Positions 10,208 to 21,235 of a stretch of 64,000 nt of DNA are shown one piece after another. How positions within the stretch are numbered: the first letter of the stretch is position 1; each line of letters starts with the position of its first letter. The notes beneath the pieces are model-generated. The model made no database searches, was not told the origin of the DNA, and saw nothing but the letters and a program-made list of their open reading frames with translations. Made by a program: the position numbers and the translations under genes. Source of the stretch: Porphyrobacter sp. AAP82 (GTDB taxonomy: Bacteria > Pseudomonadota > Alphaproteobacteria > Sphingomonadales > Sphingomonadaceae); the NCBI RefSeq assembly GCF_000331285.1, contig NZ_ANFX01000008.1:124001-188000 (forward strand), in the 5' to 3' direction.

Positions 10208-11154
10208 CACGCGGCCTCCTGCGCCTGCTTGCCGAGCAGGCCGACAAAGATGTCCTCGAGCGAGCTGTCGTGAATGTCGAGGCTGGTGAAGGCGATCCCT
10301 GCCCGGGTCAGCGCCTGGGCCAGCTGGGCGACCTCGGCGCGGCCCCTGCCCTCCCCGTTCCCGCCGCGATAGGTAAGGCGCGTGCCCGCTTGCGACAGTT
10401 CAAGCGCAAAGCCGGCAAGCGCAGGCGGAATTTCGCCGAGCGGTGCGGCCAGATCGATCACCGCCTCGGTGGTGCCCAGACGCTCCATCATCGCGCGCTT
10501 TTCATCGACCATGCGGATCCGTCCGCCCTCGATGATCCCGACGCGGTCGGCCATCAGCTCGGCTTCCTCGATATAGTGGGTGGTGAGGATGATCGTCACG
10601 CCGCGCTGCTTCAATGCGGCGATCTGGTCCCACATGCCCTTGCGCAGTTCGACATCGACGCCCGCGGTCGGCTCATCGAGGAACAAGAGTTCGGGCTCGT
10701 GCGCCAGGGCCTTGGCGATCAGCACACGGCGCTTCATCCCGCCCGATAGCGCGCGGATCTGCGCGTCCTTCTTGTCCCACAGCGAGAGGCCCTTGAGGAT
10801 CTCCTCGAGCCGCGCAGGGTCGTAAGGCTTGCCGAACAACCCTTGCGAATAGGCGACCGCGCGCCACACGGTCTCGAACATGTCGGTGGCGAGTTCCTGC
10901 GGGACCAGGCCGATCCGTGCACGCGCACGGCGCCAGTCGCGTGCAAGGTCATGCCCGAAGGCGGTGATCGTCCCGCCCGAAGGCCGCACCAGCCCGCACA
11001 CCGCGCCGATCAGCGTCGTCTTGCCCGCTCCGTTGGGCCCGAGCAGCGCGAAAATCTCGCCCGCATGGATATCGAGATCGACCGCATCGAGCGCGCGGGT
11101 GCCGCCACGATAGGTCTTGGTGAGGCCGCGGATCGAGAGAATGGGTTCGGACAT
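10207..11154 (-). CDS. ABC exporter ATP-binding subunit (YadG-like)
   Basis: A protein of 315 residues. Walker A is GPNGAGKTT near residues 39-47, the signature is LSGGMKRRV, and Walker B is [13 protein letters not shown]. The switch His is in [10 protein letters not shown]. The roughly 80-residue C-terminal tail ([17 protein letters not shown] at the end) matches the DrrA/YadG regulatory domain. Partner of the downstream permease. The start is 9 bases after the queA stop, suggesting read-through from the coaD-ppi-queA transcript. Confidence 0.92.
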   Translation of the reverse strand: MSEPILSIRGLTKTYRGGTRALDAVDLDIHAGEIFALLGPNGAGKTTLIGAVCGLVRPSGGTITAFGHDLARDWRRARARIGLVPQELATDMFETVWRAVAYSQGLFGKPYDPARLEEILKGLSLWDKKDAQIRALSGGMKRRVLIAKALAHEPELLFLDEPTAGVDVELRKGMWDQIAALKQRGVTIILTTHYIEEAELMADRVGIIEGGRIRMVDEKRAMMERLGTTEAVIDLAAPLGEIPPALAGFALELSQAGTRLTYRGGNGEGRGRAEVAQLAQALTRAGIAFTSLDIHDSSLEDIFVGLLGKQAQEAA

Positions 11155-11163
11155 GCCACCCGG

Positions 11164-12201
11164 TTACGGAAGGAGCAGCGAGGAGTCACCATAGGAATAG
11201 AAGCGGTATTCGCGTTCTATCGCAGATTGGTAGGCGGCCATCATCCGCTCGCGCCCCATCAGCGCGCTGACCAGCATCACCAGAGTCGATCTGGGGAGGT
11301 GGAAATTGGTCATCAGCCCGTCCACCGCCTTGAACCTGTAGCCCGGCGTGATGAAGATCGCGGTGTCCCCGGCGAAAGGCTGGATCACGCCGCGCTCGTC
11401 CACCGCGCTTTCGAGCAGCCGCAGGACCGTGGTGCCGACCGCGATGATCCGGCCCCCGGCAGCGCGCGCGGCGTTCAGCTGGTCGGCGGTCGCCTGCGGG
11501 ATGCGGCCGAATTCCGCGTGCATCCGGTGATCCTCGGTATCCTCGGCCTTGACCGGGAGGAAGGTGCCCGCGCCGACATGCAGCGTCAGCATCGCCCGGC
11601 CGATCCGGGCGGCGTCCAGCGCATCGATCAGCCTTTGCGTGAAGTGCAGCGAGGCGGTGGGGGCGGCGACTGCGCCTTCCTCGCGCGCGAACATCGTCTG
11701 GTAGTCTTCAAGGTCAAGAGGGTCCACGCCGCGCTTGCTGGCGATATAGGGCGGCAGCGGCATGGTGCCGGCGCGGTCGAGCAGGACTTCGACTGGTTCA
11801 TCGCCCTCGAAGAGCAAGGTGAGCGAGCCGTCGGCATGGCGTTCCTCGGCGATGGCGGTGACCCCGCCGCCGAACACCAGATGGTCGCCGATCTTCACCC
11901 GCTTGGCGTTTTTGAGGAAGGCCTGCCAGCGGCGCAGATCGATGCGCTTGTGGAGCGTCGCGCCGATCCTGGCCTCCCCGTCAGCGCGGCGGCCTTCGAG
12001 CTGGGCGGGAATGACGCGGGTGTCGTTGAAGACGAGCACGTCGCCCGGCGAGAGGAGCTGCGGCAGATCGCGCACGCCCGCATCCTCGAACGGGGCATCT
12101 TGCCCGCGCACCACCAGCATCCGCGCTGCATCGCGCGGGCGCACCGGGCGCAGCGCGATCCGCTCTGGCGGCAGATCGAAATCGAACAGGTCAACCTTCA
12201 T
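11164..12201 (-). CDS. queA: S-adenosylmethionine:tRNA ribosyltransferase-isomerase
   Basis: A protein of 345 residues, the usual QueA length. It starts [19 protein letters not shown] and contains [42 protein letters not shown] and [12 protein letters not shown], all strongly conserved in the family. It transfers and isomerises the ribosyl moiety of SAM onto preQ1-34 of tRNA, giving epoxyqueuosine. It follows the peptidylprolyl isomerase gene by 43 bases, and the ppi-queA neighbourhood is common in alphaproteobacteria. Confidence 0.97.
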   Translation of the reverse strand: MKVDLFDFDLPPERIALRPVRPRDAARMLVVRGQDAPFEDAGVRDLPQLLSPGDVLVFNDTRVIPAQLEGRRADGEARIGATLHKRIDLRRWQAFLKNAKRVKIGDHLVFGGGVTAIAEERHADGSLTLLFEGDEPVEVLLDRAGTMPLPPYIASKRGVDPLDLEDYQTMFAREEGAVAAPTASLHFTQRLIDALDAARIGRAMLTLHVGAGTFLPVKAEDTEDHRMHAEFGRIPQATADQLNAARAAGGRIIAVGTTVLRLLESAVDERGVIQPFAGDTAIFITPGYRFKAVDGLMTNFHLPRSTLVMLVSALMGRERMMAAYQSAIEREYRFYSYGDSSLLLP

Positions 12202-12244
12202 GGCCCGCGCGCCTAGCGGGAAGGCGCAGGAAGCGGCAAGAGGC

Positions 12245-12976
12245 TTACTTGCTCGAGGCGGCGTTGAGCATGTCGAGCGTGACCGGCCCGTCAGCGGCAG
12301 CCGGCGCGGGCGGCGGGGGCGGGGCCTTGCCGTCAGCCGCGATCGAGGCCTGGACGATATAGGTCGGGCTCGAAGGCGGCTCGCCGCGGTTGATCGCGTC
12401 GACCGCTTCCATGTTCTCGATCACCCGGCCCAGATTGGTGTATTTCTTGTCGAGGCTGAAGCGCGGGTAGAAGACGATGAAGAACTGGCTGTTGGCGCTG
12501 TCTTCCTCGGCGGCGCGGGCCATCGACAGGGTGCCGCGCACGTGGGGCATCGGGTTGAATTCGGCCTTGAGGTCGGGAAGCTCGCTCCCGCCCTGTCCGG
12601 TGCCGGTGGGGTCCCCGCCCTGCGCCATGAAGCCTTCGATCACGCGGTGGAACACCACGCCGTCGTAAAAGCCCGCGCGGGTCAGCGTCCTGATGCGCTC
12701 GACATGCCCGGGCGCCCAGTCGGCCATCAGGCGGATCTTGACGCGCTGGCCGTTGGACAGGTCGAGCACCCAGATGCTCTCGGGATCGACGCCGGCATCA
12801 TAGTTGATCGCGGCATAGGTGCGCGCAGGGACCGCCGCGTCCTTGTCGGGCTTTTCGGCATTCTCGCCGAAGGCCACCGGGGGCGTGTCGTCCTTCTGCT
12901 TCTGCGCGAGGGCCGCGCCCGGGGCGGCGAGAAAGGCGATGACGGCAAGGGCAGAGGCGAGCTTGGCTTTGATCAT
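12245..12976 (-). CDS. cyclophilin-type peptidylprolyl isomerase, exported
   Basis: A protein of 243 residues with a signal peptide (hydrophobic core [17 protein letters not shown]). The cyclophilin domain spans about residues 65-225 and carries the core [22 protein letters not shown] with the active-site Arg, then [22 protein letters not shown] Pro/Ala-rich tail follows. It probably catalyses prolyl cis-trans isomerisation during folding of periplasmic or outer-membrane proteins. It lies between coaD (90 bases upstream) and queA. Confidence 0.93.
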   Translation of the reverse strand: MIKAKLASALAVIAFLAAPGAALAQKQKDDTPPVAFGENAEKPDKDAAVPARTYAAINYDAGVDPESIWVLDLSNGQRVKIRLMADWAPGHVERIRTLTRAGFYDGVVFHRVIEGFMAQGGDPTGTGQGGSELPDLKAEFNPMPHVRGTLSMARAAEEDSANSQFFIVFYPRFSLDKKYTNLGRVIENMEAVDAINRGEPPSSPTYIVQASIAADGKAPPPPPAPAAADGPVTLDMLNAASSK

Positions 12977-13066
12977 GGTTCCATCCGGATTGCGGGAGGC
13001 CGTGTAGCCCTGCCGGTCTGTCAGTGCAATGAATGAGGAAGCCGCAGCCGGGGACGATGCTGCGGC

Positions 13067-13579
13067 TCAGTAATCGCCCTTCAGCCCCTGTTCGCGCACG
13101 CGGGCCATCACGTCCTGGCACACCTCGGGGCTGACGAACCTGGCGATGTCCCCGCCATAGACCGCGATTTCCTTGACCAGCTTGGAAGCGATCGGCTGCA
13201 ACGAGACATCGGCCATCAGGAACACGGTCTCGATTTCCTCATCGAGCTGCTGGTTCATGCCGGCCATCTGGTATTCGTACTCGAAGTCGGCGACCGCGCG
13301 CAGACCGCGGATGATGACGCTGGCGCCCTGTTTCTGGGCGAACTTCACCAGCAGGGCATTGAAGCCGACCACCTCGACATTGCCGAGCCCGAGATTGGCG
13401 ACCTCGCGCTCGACCATGCGAAAGCGTTCCTCGGTCGAGAACATCGGGTTCTTGGAAGGATTGGTGGTGACCCCGATGATCAGCCAGTCGACGAGCTTGG
13501 AGCCGCGGCGGATGATGTCGGCATGGCCCAGAGTGATGGGATCGAAGGTCCCGGGATAGATCCCGACGCGGCGTGTCAT
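13067..13579 (-). CDS. coaD: phosphopantetheine adenylyltransferase
   Basis: A protein of 170 residues. The N-terminal nucleotidyltransferase motif YPGTFDPITLGHADII contains the TxGH signature, and IIRGLRAVADFEYEYQMAGMN contains the pantetheine-binding Arg. The enzyme makes dephospho-CoA from 4'-phosphopantetheine and ATP, the penultimate step of CoA synthesis. It lies 34 bases downstream of the AIM24-family gene on the same strand. Confidence 0.97.
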   Translation of the reverse strand: MTRRVGIYPGTFDPITLGHADIIRRGSKLVDWLIIGVTTNPSKNPMFSTEERFRMVEREVANLGLGNVEVVGFNALLVKFAQKQGASVIIRGLRAVADFEYEYQMAGMNQQLDEEIETVFLMADVSLQPIASKLVKEIAVYGGDIARFVSPEVCQDVMARVREQGLKGDY

Positions 13580-13613
13580 GTTATTGCTCTCCCGTTTTCA
13601 GCGCGCGCAGCCG

Positions 13614-14378
13614 TCAGGCGATCCGCGCGGAAGGGGTGACCCACACGCTGCCGGACCCTCGCAGCTTGTAGACAAAGCCCTCGCCCGAGCGAAGCGCGCT
13701 GCGCAGGCCCGACACCAGCGGGCCGATGTTCACATCGAGGCTTGCCGAATACATCAGCATGAAATCGCCATCGACGACCACTTCCTGCCCGGGCTTCACC
13801 GCGACCTCGTCGATCTCGAAGACCGGCACCGGGCTTTCGACCGCAAACACGCCCGCACCGGTGATCTTGGGCTGGGCCAGACCATTGCCCGAAAACAGCC
13901 CCTGGATCGAGGCGTGCATATGGGTGGAAAGCGATATCTCCGCCGCGCAGGCATAGAAGGCCTTGTCGTCGAGCAGCAGCGCGTCCTGGGGGCCGTCCAT
14001 GGTGGCAAGGATGAAATGGCGGCGCACCGGCTCGCACCAGATCGTGCCCGATCCCGAATAGCGGGTCGCATGCGCGCTCTCGCCGGTCGCGGCCGAGGCA
14101 GCGGCGCGGGCGAAGAAGCCCTTGTTCGCCTCGTGCTTGATCACGTCGACGGCAAGGTTGCCGTAGGAATATTGCAGCGCGCCCGGCTGGATCAGCACCG
14201 AGCCATTGTTCAACTCGATCTCGAGCTGGTGCACCTCGGTCGGCTCGGCGATGTAGTGGAGCTGGCCCTCGACCCCGGTCGGCAGGCCGCGCGCGACCAT
14301 CTTCTTCTCGACATAGCGGTGCACCCGCATCGTCACGCCGCCGCGGCTTTCTTCCTGGATGCATTGACGGAACGCCAT
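13614..14378 (-). CDS. AIM24 / TIGR00266 family protein
   Basis: A protein of 254 residues of beta-rich repeats typical of the AIM24 (DUF124) fold. Features include the opening basic stretch MRVHRYVEKKMVARGLPTG, glycine turns such as GSGTIWCEPV, and the C-terminal segment LRSGEGFVYKLRGSGSVWV. No signal peptide or membrane segment is visible. The family has tryptophan-RNA-attenuator-like beta folds and no firmly established bacterial function. It sits between ispA (20 bases) and coaD (34 bases), so it is probably co-transcribed with isoprenoid and CoA genes. Confidence 0.8.
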   Translation of the reverse strand: MAFRQCIQEESRGGVTMRVHRYVEKKMVARGLPTGVEGQLHYIAEPTEVHQLEIELNNGSVLIQPGALQYSYGNLAVDVIKHEANKGFFARAAASAATGESAHATRYSGSGTIWCEPVRRHFILATMDGPQDALLLDDKAFYACAAEISLSTHMHASIQGLFSGNGLAQPKITGAGVFAVESPVPVFEIDEVAVKPGQEVVVDGDFMLMYSASLDVNIGPLVSGLRSALRSGEGFVYKLRGSGSVWVTPSARIA

Positions 14379-14398
14379 TGCTCTTTCCCCTTGCCGGA

Positions 14399-15310
14399 CT
14401 ACCGGTCGCGTTCGACGATGAAGCGCGCGAGGGCGCGCAGGATATCGGCCTCGCCGCCATAGGAGGCGAGGCGCAGCACGGCCTGATCGACCAGCGCGCG
14501 CGCCTGTTCGCGGGCCTTGTCGATCCCCATCAGCGTCACGAAGGTCTGCTTGCCCTGTTCATTGTCCTTGCGCAGCGCCTTGCCGGCCTTTTCGATATCG
14601 CCTTCGACATCGAGCAGGTCATCGGCGATCTGGAAGGCAAGGCCGATGTCGCGGGCATAGGCCCTGAGGTGCGCCCTGCCCTGCGGCGGCACCTTGCCGA
14701 GGATCGCGCCCATCTCGACCGCCGCGGCCAGCAGCGCGCCGGTCTTCAATTGCTGGAGCCGGGTGATCGCCTGAAGATCATAGACCACACCCTCCTCGTC
14801 GGCGACCATGTCCATCATCTGGCCGCCCGCCATCCCGCCCATGCCGCTCGCCTGTCCGAGGGTGAGGATCAGTTCGGAGCGGGTGAAGGGATCCTCGCTG
14901 GTGGCATCATCGGCGAGGATCTCGAAGGCGAGCGCGTGCAGCGCATCGCCCGCCAGCACCGCAGTCGCTTCGTCATAGGCCCTGTGCAAGGTGGGCTTGC
15001 CGTGCCTCAGGTCGTCATTGTCCATGCAGGGCAGATCATCGTGGATCAGCGAATAGACATGGATCGCCTCGATCGCCGCCCCGGCGCGCAGCGCGGCACC
15101 GCGCGAGACGCCGAACAAGGCGGCGGTGCTTGCCACCAATAGCGGGCGGACCCGCTTGCCTCCGCCGATGGCGGCATAGCGCATCGCCTCGACAAGCCGC
15201 GCCGAGGTGTCATCGGGCACGGGGAGCAGCGCATCGAACAGCGAATCGATCTCGGCCTGGACGCGCCGGATTTCCTGGGCGAGCCTATTGCCCGTGGCTT
15301 CCACCAGCAT
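14399..15310 (-). CDS. ispA: polyprenyl (farnesyl/geranyl) diphosphate synthase
   Basis: A protein of 303 residues from the ATG at 15310, which has a GGAGG-like site and lies 4 bases after the xseB stop; the longer frame overlaps xseB. The first Asp-rich motif is DDLPCMDNDD and the second IADDLLDVEGD; GGGKRVRP and QLKTGALL are also conserved. The enzyme condenses IPP with allylic diphosphates in the cytosol. The length and the DDxxxxD form of the first motif match bacterial FPP/GGPP synthases. Exact chain length (C15 or C20) cannot be fixed by eye. The xseB-ispA pairing is widely conserved. Confidence 0.93.
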   Translation of the reverse strand: MLVEATGNRLAQEIRRVQAEIDSLFDALLPVPDDTSARLVEAMRYAAIGGGKRVRPLLVASTAALFGVSRGAALRAGAAIEAIHVYSLIHDDLPCMDNDDLRHGKPTLHRAYDEATAVLAGDALHALAFEILADDATSEDPFTRSELILTLGQASGMGGMAGGQMMDMVADEEGVVYDLQAITRLQQLKTGALLAAAVEMGAILGKVPPQGRAHLRAYARDIGLAFQIADDLLDVEGDIEKAGKALRKDNEQGKQTFVTLMGIDKAREQARALVDQAVLRLASYGGEADILRALARFIVERDR

Positions 15311-15314
15311 CGCC

Positions 15315-15599
15315 TCAGCCCTCCGTATCGAAGGGGCGGGTGCCGGCCGCGCGGCCATCGGCGGCGGTCACGATCCGTTCGATCCGCGCCTGCGCCGCAT
15401 CGAGCCGCTGCTGGCACGCCGCGCGCAAGGCTTCGCCGCGTTCGTAGAGGCTTATCGACTGGTCGAGCGGCACATCTCCGCGCTCCAGCTGCTGCACGAT
15501 CGCCTCGAGCGCGGCCAATGCCTGCTCGAAGCTCATGGCGGAAATATCCGGCGCAGCTGCCGCCGGTGATGAAGTGCCCTCGTCCATGTGCGCGAGCAT
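15315..15599 (-). CDS. xseB: exodeoxyribonuclease VII small subunit
   Basis: A protein of 94 residues. The core SFEQALAALEAIVQQLERGD and LDQSISLYERGEALRAACQQRL is the diagnostic XseB helical hairpin. XseB binds the large subunit XseA to form the processive ssDNA exonuclease. The N-terminal roughly 20 residues are Ala/Ser-rich, and an internal ATG just before SFEQ is an alternative start. It is the first gene of the xseB-ispA-AIM24-coaD run. Confidence 0.92.
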   Translation of the reverse strand: MLAHMDEGTSSPAAAAPDISAMSFEQALAALEAIVQQLERGDVPLDQSISLYERGEALRAACQQRLDAAQARIERIVTAADGRAAGTRPFDTEG

Positions 15600-15662
15600 T
15601 GACGGGGCGCGGCGGTGCGGTCAAGGCTGCGCGGACGGGGCGGGACCAACCATCACGGGATT

Positions 15663-16100
15663 ATGACCTTCATGCTGCTGAAGTGGATCATCGCCTACGG
15701 CATCGCGGCCGTCGCGTTTCTGGCATTCGACATCGTCTGGCTGCGCTGGGCGGCGGGCAATCTCTACAAGCCGGTGATCGGCGAGATCATGGCCGAGAAG
15801 TTCAACGCGGGCGCGGCGGTGGCCTTCTACCTCATCTACATCGCCGGCATCTGCTGGTTCGCGATCAAGCCGGGCCTCACCGGCGGCGGCGTGCAGGCGG
15901 CGCTGCTCAACGGCATCCTGCTGGGCGCGCTGTGCTATGCGACCTTCGATCTTACCTCGCAGGCCGTGATGAAGGTCTGGGCGACCCATGTCAGCGTGCT
16001 CGACATCCTGTGGGGCGCCTTCGTGACCGGAGCGGCGAGCGCGATCGCCTGCTGGGCGGTGCTGAAATTCGCCCCGGCCGCCGCAACCGCGGGCGCCTGA
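15663..16100 (+). CDS. DUF2177 family membrane protein
   Basis: A protein of 145 residues from the ATG at 15663, with a second ATG three codons later. Four transmembrane segments are visible: IIAYGIAAVAFLAFDIVWLR, AVAFYLIYIAGICWFAI, AALLNGILLGALCYATFDL and ILWGAFVTGAASAIACWAV. The family is found widely in proteobacteria and has no assigned role. Its gene ends one base before the next membrane-protein gene, so the two form an operon that runs toward purL. Confidence 0.8.
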   Translation: MTFMLLKWIIAYGIAAVAFLAFDIVWLRWAAGNLYKPVIGEIMAEKFNAGAAVAFYLIYIAGICWFAIKPGLTGGGVQAALLNGILLGALCYATFDLTSQAVMKVWATHVSVLDILWGAFVTGAASAIACWAVLKFAPAAATAGA

Positions 16101-16101
16101 C

Positions 16102-16776
16102 ATGTTCATCGGCCACTTCGCCCCCGCCTTCGTCGCCGCCGCGGTCAGCCCCGAGCGGCCGCGGCTGGGGGCGATGTTCGTGGCCGGACAGCTGATCGAC
16201 TGGGGGTTCTTCACTCTCGCGATTCTCGGGATCGAGGCGATGCGCATCGACCCGCAGGCGAGCGTGATGGTGCCCTTCGATCTCTACCACATGCCCTACA
16301 CCCACAGCCTGCTTGGCGCGGCAATCTGGGCGGCGGCGTTTCTCGGGGTGATCGGGATTTACCGGCGCAGCCTGCGGCTGGGGGTGCTGGCGGGACTGGT
16401 GGTGCTTTCGCACTGGCTGCTCGACTTCGTGGTCCACGTCCCGGATCTGACGCTCGACGGCACGCCGCCAAGGCTCGGGCTCGGGCTGTGGAACATGCCG
16501 TGGGTGGCGATCCCGCTGGAACTGGGCCTGACCTTGGGTGCCTTTGCCTTCTATCTGCTGCGCACGCGCGGACCCGCAGGCCCGCCGCTGGTGCTGGCGG
16601 GGGTGCTGCTGGCGCTCCAGCTGGTCAACTGGTTTGCCCCGCACCCTGCGGAGGCGGGGCCGTTCGTCTATATCCAGGCGCTCGTCGCCTTCGCGCTGCT
16701 GACAGTGATTGCCGCGTGGGTCGGGGAGAATCGCTGGTTCCGCCGACGCGGCGGCTTGGCGTCTTCGGCACGGTGA
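16102..16776 (+). CDS. membrane protein, resembles DUF457-type YdjM proteins
   Basis: A protein of 224 residues with five or six hydrophobic segments. Conserved-looking polar residues sit in or near membrane segments: MFIGHFAPAF, VAGQLIDWGF, MPYTHSLLGA and LSHWLLDFVVHVPDL. The His/Asp pattern resembles the metal-dependent inner-membrane hydrolase-like family that includes YdjM. That assignment is inference from the pattern; no activity can be claimed. It is directly coupled to the DUF2177 gene and 30 bases upstream of purL. Confidence 0.6.
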   Translation: MFIGHFAPAFVAAAVSPERPRLGAMFVAGQLIDWGFFTLAILGIEAMRIDPQASVMVPFDLYHMPYTHSLLGAAIWAAAFLGVIGIYRRSLRLGVLAGLVVLSHWLLDFVVHVPDLTLDGTPPRLGLGLWNMPWVAIPLELGLTLGAFAFYLLRTRGPAGPPLVLAGVLLALQLVNWFAPHPAEAGPFVYIQALVAFALLTVIAAWVGENRWFRRRGGLASSAR

Positions 16777-16806
16777 TCTAGAGGGCGCGCCAAGGAGTCC
16801 CCGACC

Positions 16807-19043
<2,237 letters not shown>

Positions 19044-19044
<1 letters not shown>

Positions 19045-19454
19045 TGGCGCCTTCCGGCTATTCCGGGACGCCGCTCGCCAAGAAGCTCGCCTTGCGCGAC
19101 GGGATGCGGGTGTGGTTCGATGCCATGCCCGAACACGTGATCGACGAGATCGACGAATATGCGCTCGAACTGACCTTCGTCGCCGATCCGGCCGAGGGGA
19201 TCGATGCCGCGCATGTCTTCGTCACCCAGAAAGCCGCGCTCGCAGCGCACCTTGCGGCGCTCCGCCACAGAATCGCGCCTGCCGGTCAAATCTGGGTGAG
19301 CTGGCCCAAAACGGCTGCAAAGGTTGCGACCGACATCACCGAGGACACGATCCGAGAGCTGTGCCTGCCGCTCGGCCTCGTCGACACCAAGGTCTGCGCG
19401 ATCGACGAGACCTGGCCGGGCCTCAAGCTGGTGATCCGCAAGGAACTGCGCTGA
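19044..19454 (+). CDS. DUF3052 family protein
   Basis: A protein of 136 residues. The start at 19044 overlaps the purL stop by one base (TGATG), so translation is coupled. It begins SGYSGTPLAKKLALRDGMRV, has an Ala/Leu-rich helical centre, and ends VCAIDETWPGLKLVIRKELR with IWVSWPKTAAKV in between. This matches the DUF3052 family seen in actinobacteria and alphaproteobacteria. There is no signal peptide or known catalytic motif. The role is unknown, and the tight coupling to purL may only reflect gene packing. Confidence 0.72.
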
Positions 19455-19463
19455 GCGCAGGCC

Positions 19464-20264
19464 TCAGGCGGCCTGCGGCGCCGTGGTGCTGCCCAGCGTC
19501 AGTTCCTCGCCGAGGATGCCCTCGCCTGCAAGGATCGCAAGGCACTGGCGGTAGACTTCGGGCTTGCCGATCCCGAGCCGCGCGCGGGCGGCGGTGATGT
19601 CCTCGCGCATCAGCGCGGCGATATCCTGGTGCGCGATCTTCTGCGCGGCGCGGCCCAGTGCGCGGCCTTCCTTGATCGCGGCGTAAAGCGGCGCCTTGGT
19701 GCCGCTCACCTTCTTGATCTGGCGCGCGCCGGCATAGGCGATGAACAGGATCCCGCCATTGAAATTCTGCTCGTAGGTGAAGCCCAAGAGGCTCGCCTCG
19801 CCAAGCGCATCGCGGCCATAGCCGGTGAGCACGTGGAACAGGTCATGCGTGTCGCGCAGACGGTCGAAATACCACTGGGTCTGGTCCTGCGGCAGGCTTT
19901 CGGGCGGGGCCCACTTGTGGCTTTCGGCGACCAGCCCGGCGGCCGAGAGCCCCTCGCGCTTCATGAAGGCGATGTAATGCGCCGCCACCGTCTCCGGACC
20001 GCAATCGGCCCAGCGGGCGTGATCGTCGAGCATGGCGGGGATGCAGAGGCCCTCGGCCAGCATCCGCTGACCTTCGGGCGAACGGATGAAGGCATGCGCC
20101 TGTGCGTGGGTTTTCCGGCCCTTGGTGGCCTCGATGATGTGGAACACCTGCTCGGTGTCCTCCTTGTCCTCGACCAGCTTGCCGAAGTGGTGGAGCACCT
20201 TCAGGGGACGCAAGCCCGATGTCCTGCGACCGGGGGCAACCAGCGGAAGATCGGTATAGTCCAT
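19464..20264 (-). CDS. Coq4 family ubiquinone biosynthesis protein (paralogue 1)
   Basis: A protein of 266 residues from the ATG at 20264, which has AAGGAG 10 bases upstream; the longer upstream frame overlaps the neighbouring gene and is not coding. The Coq4 metal motif HDxxHx11E is intact: H140, D141, H144 and E156 within DTHDLFHVLTGYGRDALGE. The family is required for ubiquinone synthesis, and in eukaryotes COQ4 acts on C1 of the ring. The N-terminus has LKVLHHFGKLVEDKEDTEQV, also typical. It lies 13 bases downstream of a second, clearly homologous copy on the same strand, so the two are probably co-transcribed. Confidence 0.88.
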   Translation of the reverse strand: MDYTDLPLVAPGRRTSGLRPLKVLHHFGKLVEDKEDTEQVFHIIEATKGRKTHAQAHAFIRSPEGQRMLAEGLCIPAMLDDHARWADCGPETVAAHYIAFMKREGLSAAGLVAESHKWAPPESLPQDQTQWYFDRLRDTHDLFHVLTGYGRDALGEASLLGFTYEQNFNGGILFIAYAGARQIKKVSGTKAPLYAAIKEGRALGRAAQKIAHQDIAALMREDITAARARLGIGKPEVYRQCLAILAGEGILGEELTLGSTTAPQAA

Positions 20265-20277
20265 CAGGCGCACTCCT

Positions 20278-21120
20278 TCAGGCGGCGAGCAGTTCGGGCT
20301 CGGCCGGCCTGGTGCCGGCGAGCAGGTTGTAGGGATCGATCCCCTCGGCCTGCCAGATGCGGTGGCATTCGCGGTACTTGACGGGCGCCGGGATGCGCAG
20401 CGCCGCGCGCACATCGGCAAGCGGACGTTCGAGCAGCTGGCGGATCGGCTGTTCGATGAGCGGCGGCGCGCCCTTGCCGATCCGGTGCGCCTCGCGCACC
20501 GCACCGAGCACCGGAGCCCGGGTGCCCTTCGCCATCTTCCTGATGTTGGCCGCCCCGGCATAGCCGATCAGCAGGTGGCCCTGGCTCGGCGACTGGCCGT
20601 GGGTGAACAGCAGCACCGACGCCTCGCCGAGCGCATCGCGGCCATAGCCGGTGAGCACGTGGAACAGATCATGCGTGTCGCGCGAACGGTTGATGTACCA
20701 TTCGACCAGATCGGGAAAGCGCGGGCGTCCGGCGCGGTCGCTTTCCGCCACCAGTCCGGCAGCGGTCAGGCCTTCGCTCTCCATGAAATCGCAATAGGCA
20801 TGGGCAAGGTTGCCCTTGGGGGTGCGGCGCAGGGCCGCGTGATCATCAAGGATGTCCGGCAGGCGCGGCTCGGTGCGGCGCAGGCCTTCGCCGGTCTCGG
20901 ACAGGGCGAGGCTGGCGATGCGCGGGAGGAAGTCCCTGGACGGCAGGGATTCGAAGATCCGGAACACCGCCGCGGTGTCTTCCTTGTCCTTCATCAGCAT
21001 CTGGAAGTTCTTCACCGCGCGCAGCGGGCGATACTTCGCTTCCGGGCGATCAGGGTGCAGCAGCACCGTGCCATCCGCGGAGAACATCTGCATATAATCC
21101 TGGCGGGTCTTGCCGGTCAT
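20278..21120 (-). CDS. Coq4 family ubiquinone biosynthesis protein (paralogue 2)
   Basis: A protein of 280 residues from the ATG at 21120, chosen because AAGGA lies 8 bases upstream; an ATG three codons earlier would leave no spacer. It has the same intact motif as its neighbour (H150, D151, H154, E166), with about 20 residues around it virtually identical between copies. Outside that block the two differ strongly: DKEDTAAVFRIFESLP against DKEDTEQVFHIIEATK. It is the promoter-proximal gene of the pair. The two may have different substrates or form a heteromer; that is inference. Confidence 0.86.
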   Translation of the reverse strand: MTGKTRQDYMQMFSADGTVLLHPDRPEAKYRPLRAVKNFQMLMKDKEDTAAVFRIFESLPSRDFLPRIASLALSETGEGLRRTEPRLPDILDDHAALRRTPKGNLAHAYCDFMESEGLTAAGLVAESDRAGRPRFPDLVEWYINRSRDTHDLFHVLTGYGRDALGEASVLLFTHGQSPSQGHLLIGYAGAANIRKMAKGTRAPVLGAVREAHRIGKGAPPLIEQPIRQLLERPLADVRAALRIPAPVKYRECHRIWQAEGIDPYNLLAGTRPAEPELLAA

Positions 21121-21235
21121 GGGATCCATCCTTGTCGCAGGGCCAGTGTAGCGCGGCTTGCTTACATGAATGTTAATAGGCGATCCGGTTCGCGTCGTGA
21201 AACCCATTGCGCGGCGAACCGTGCATCGCTTGCGA

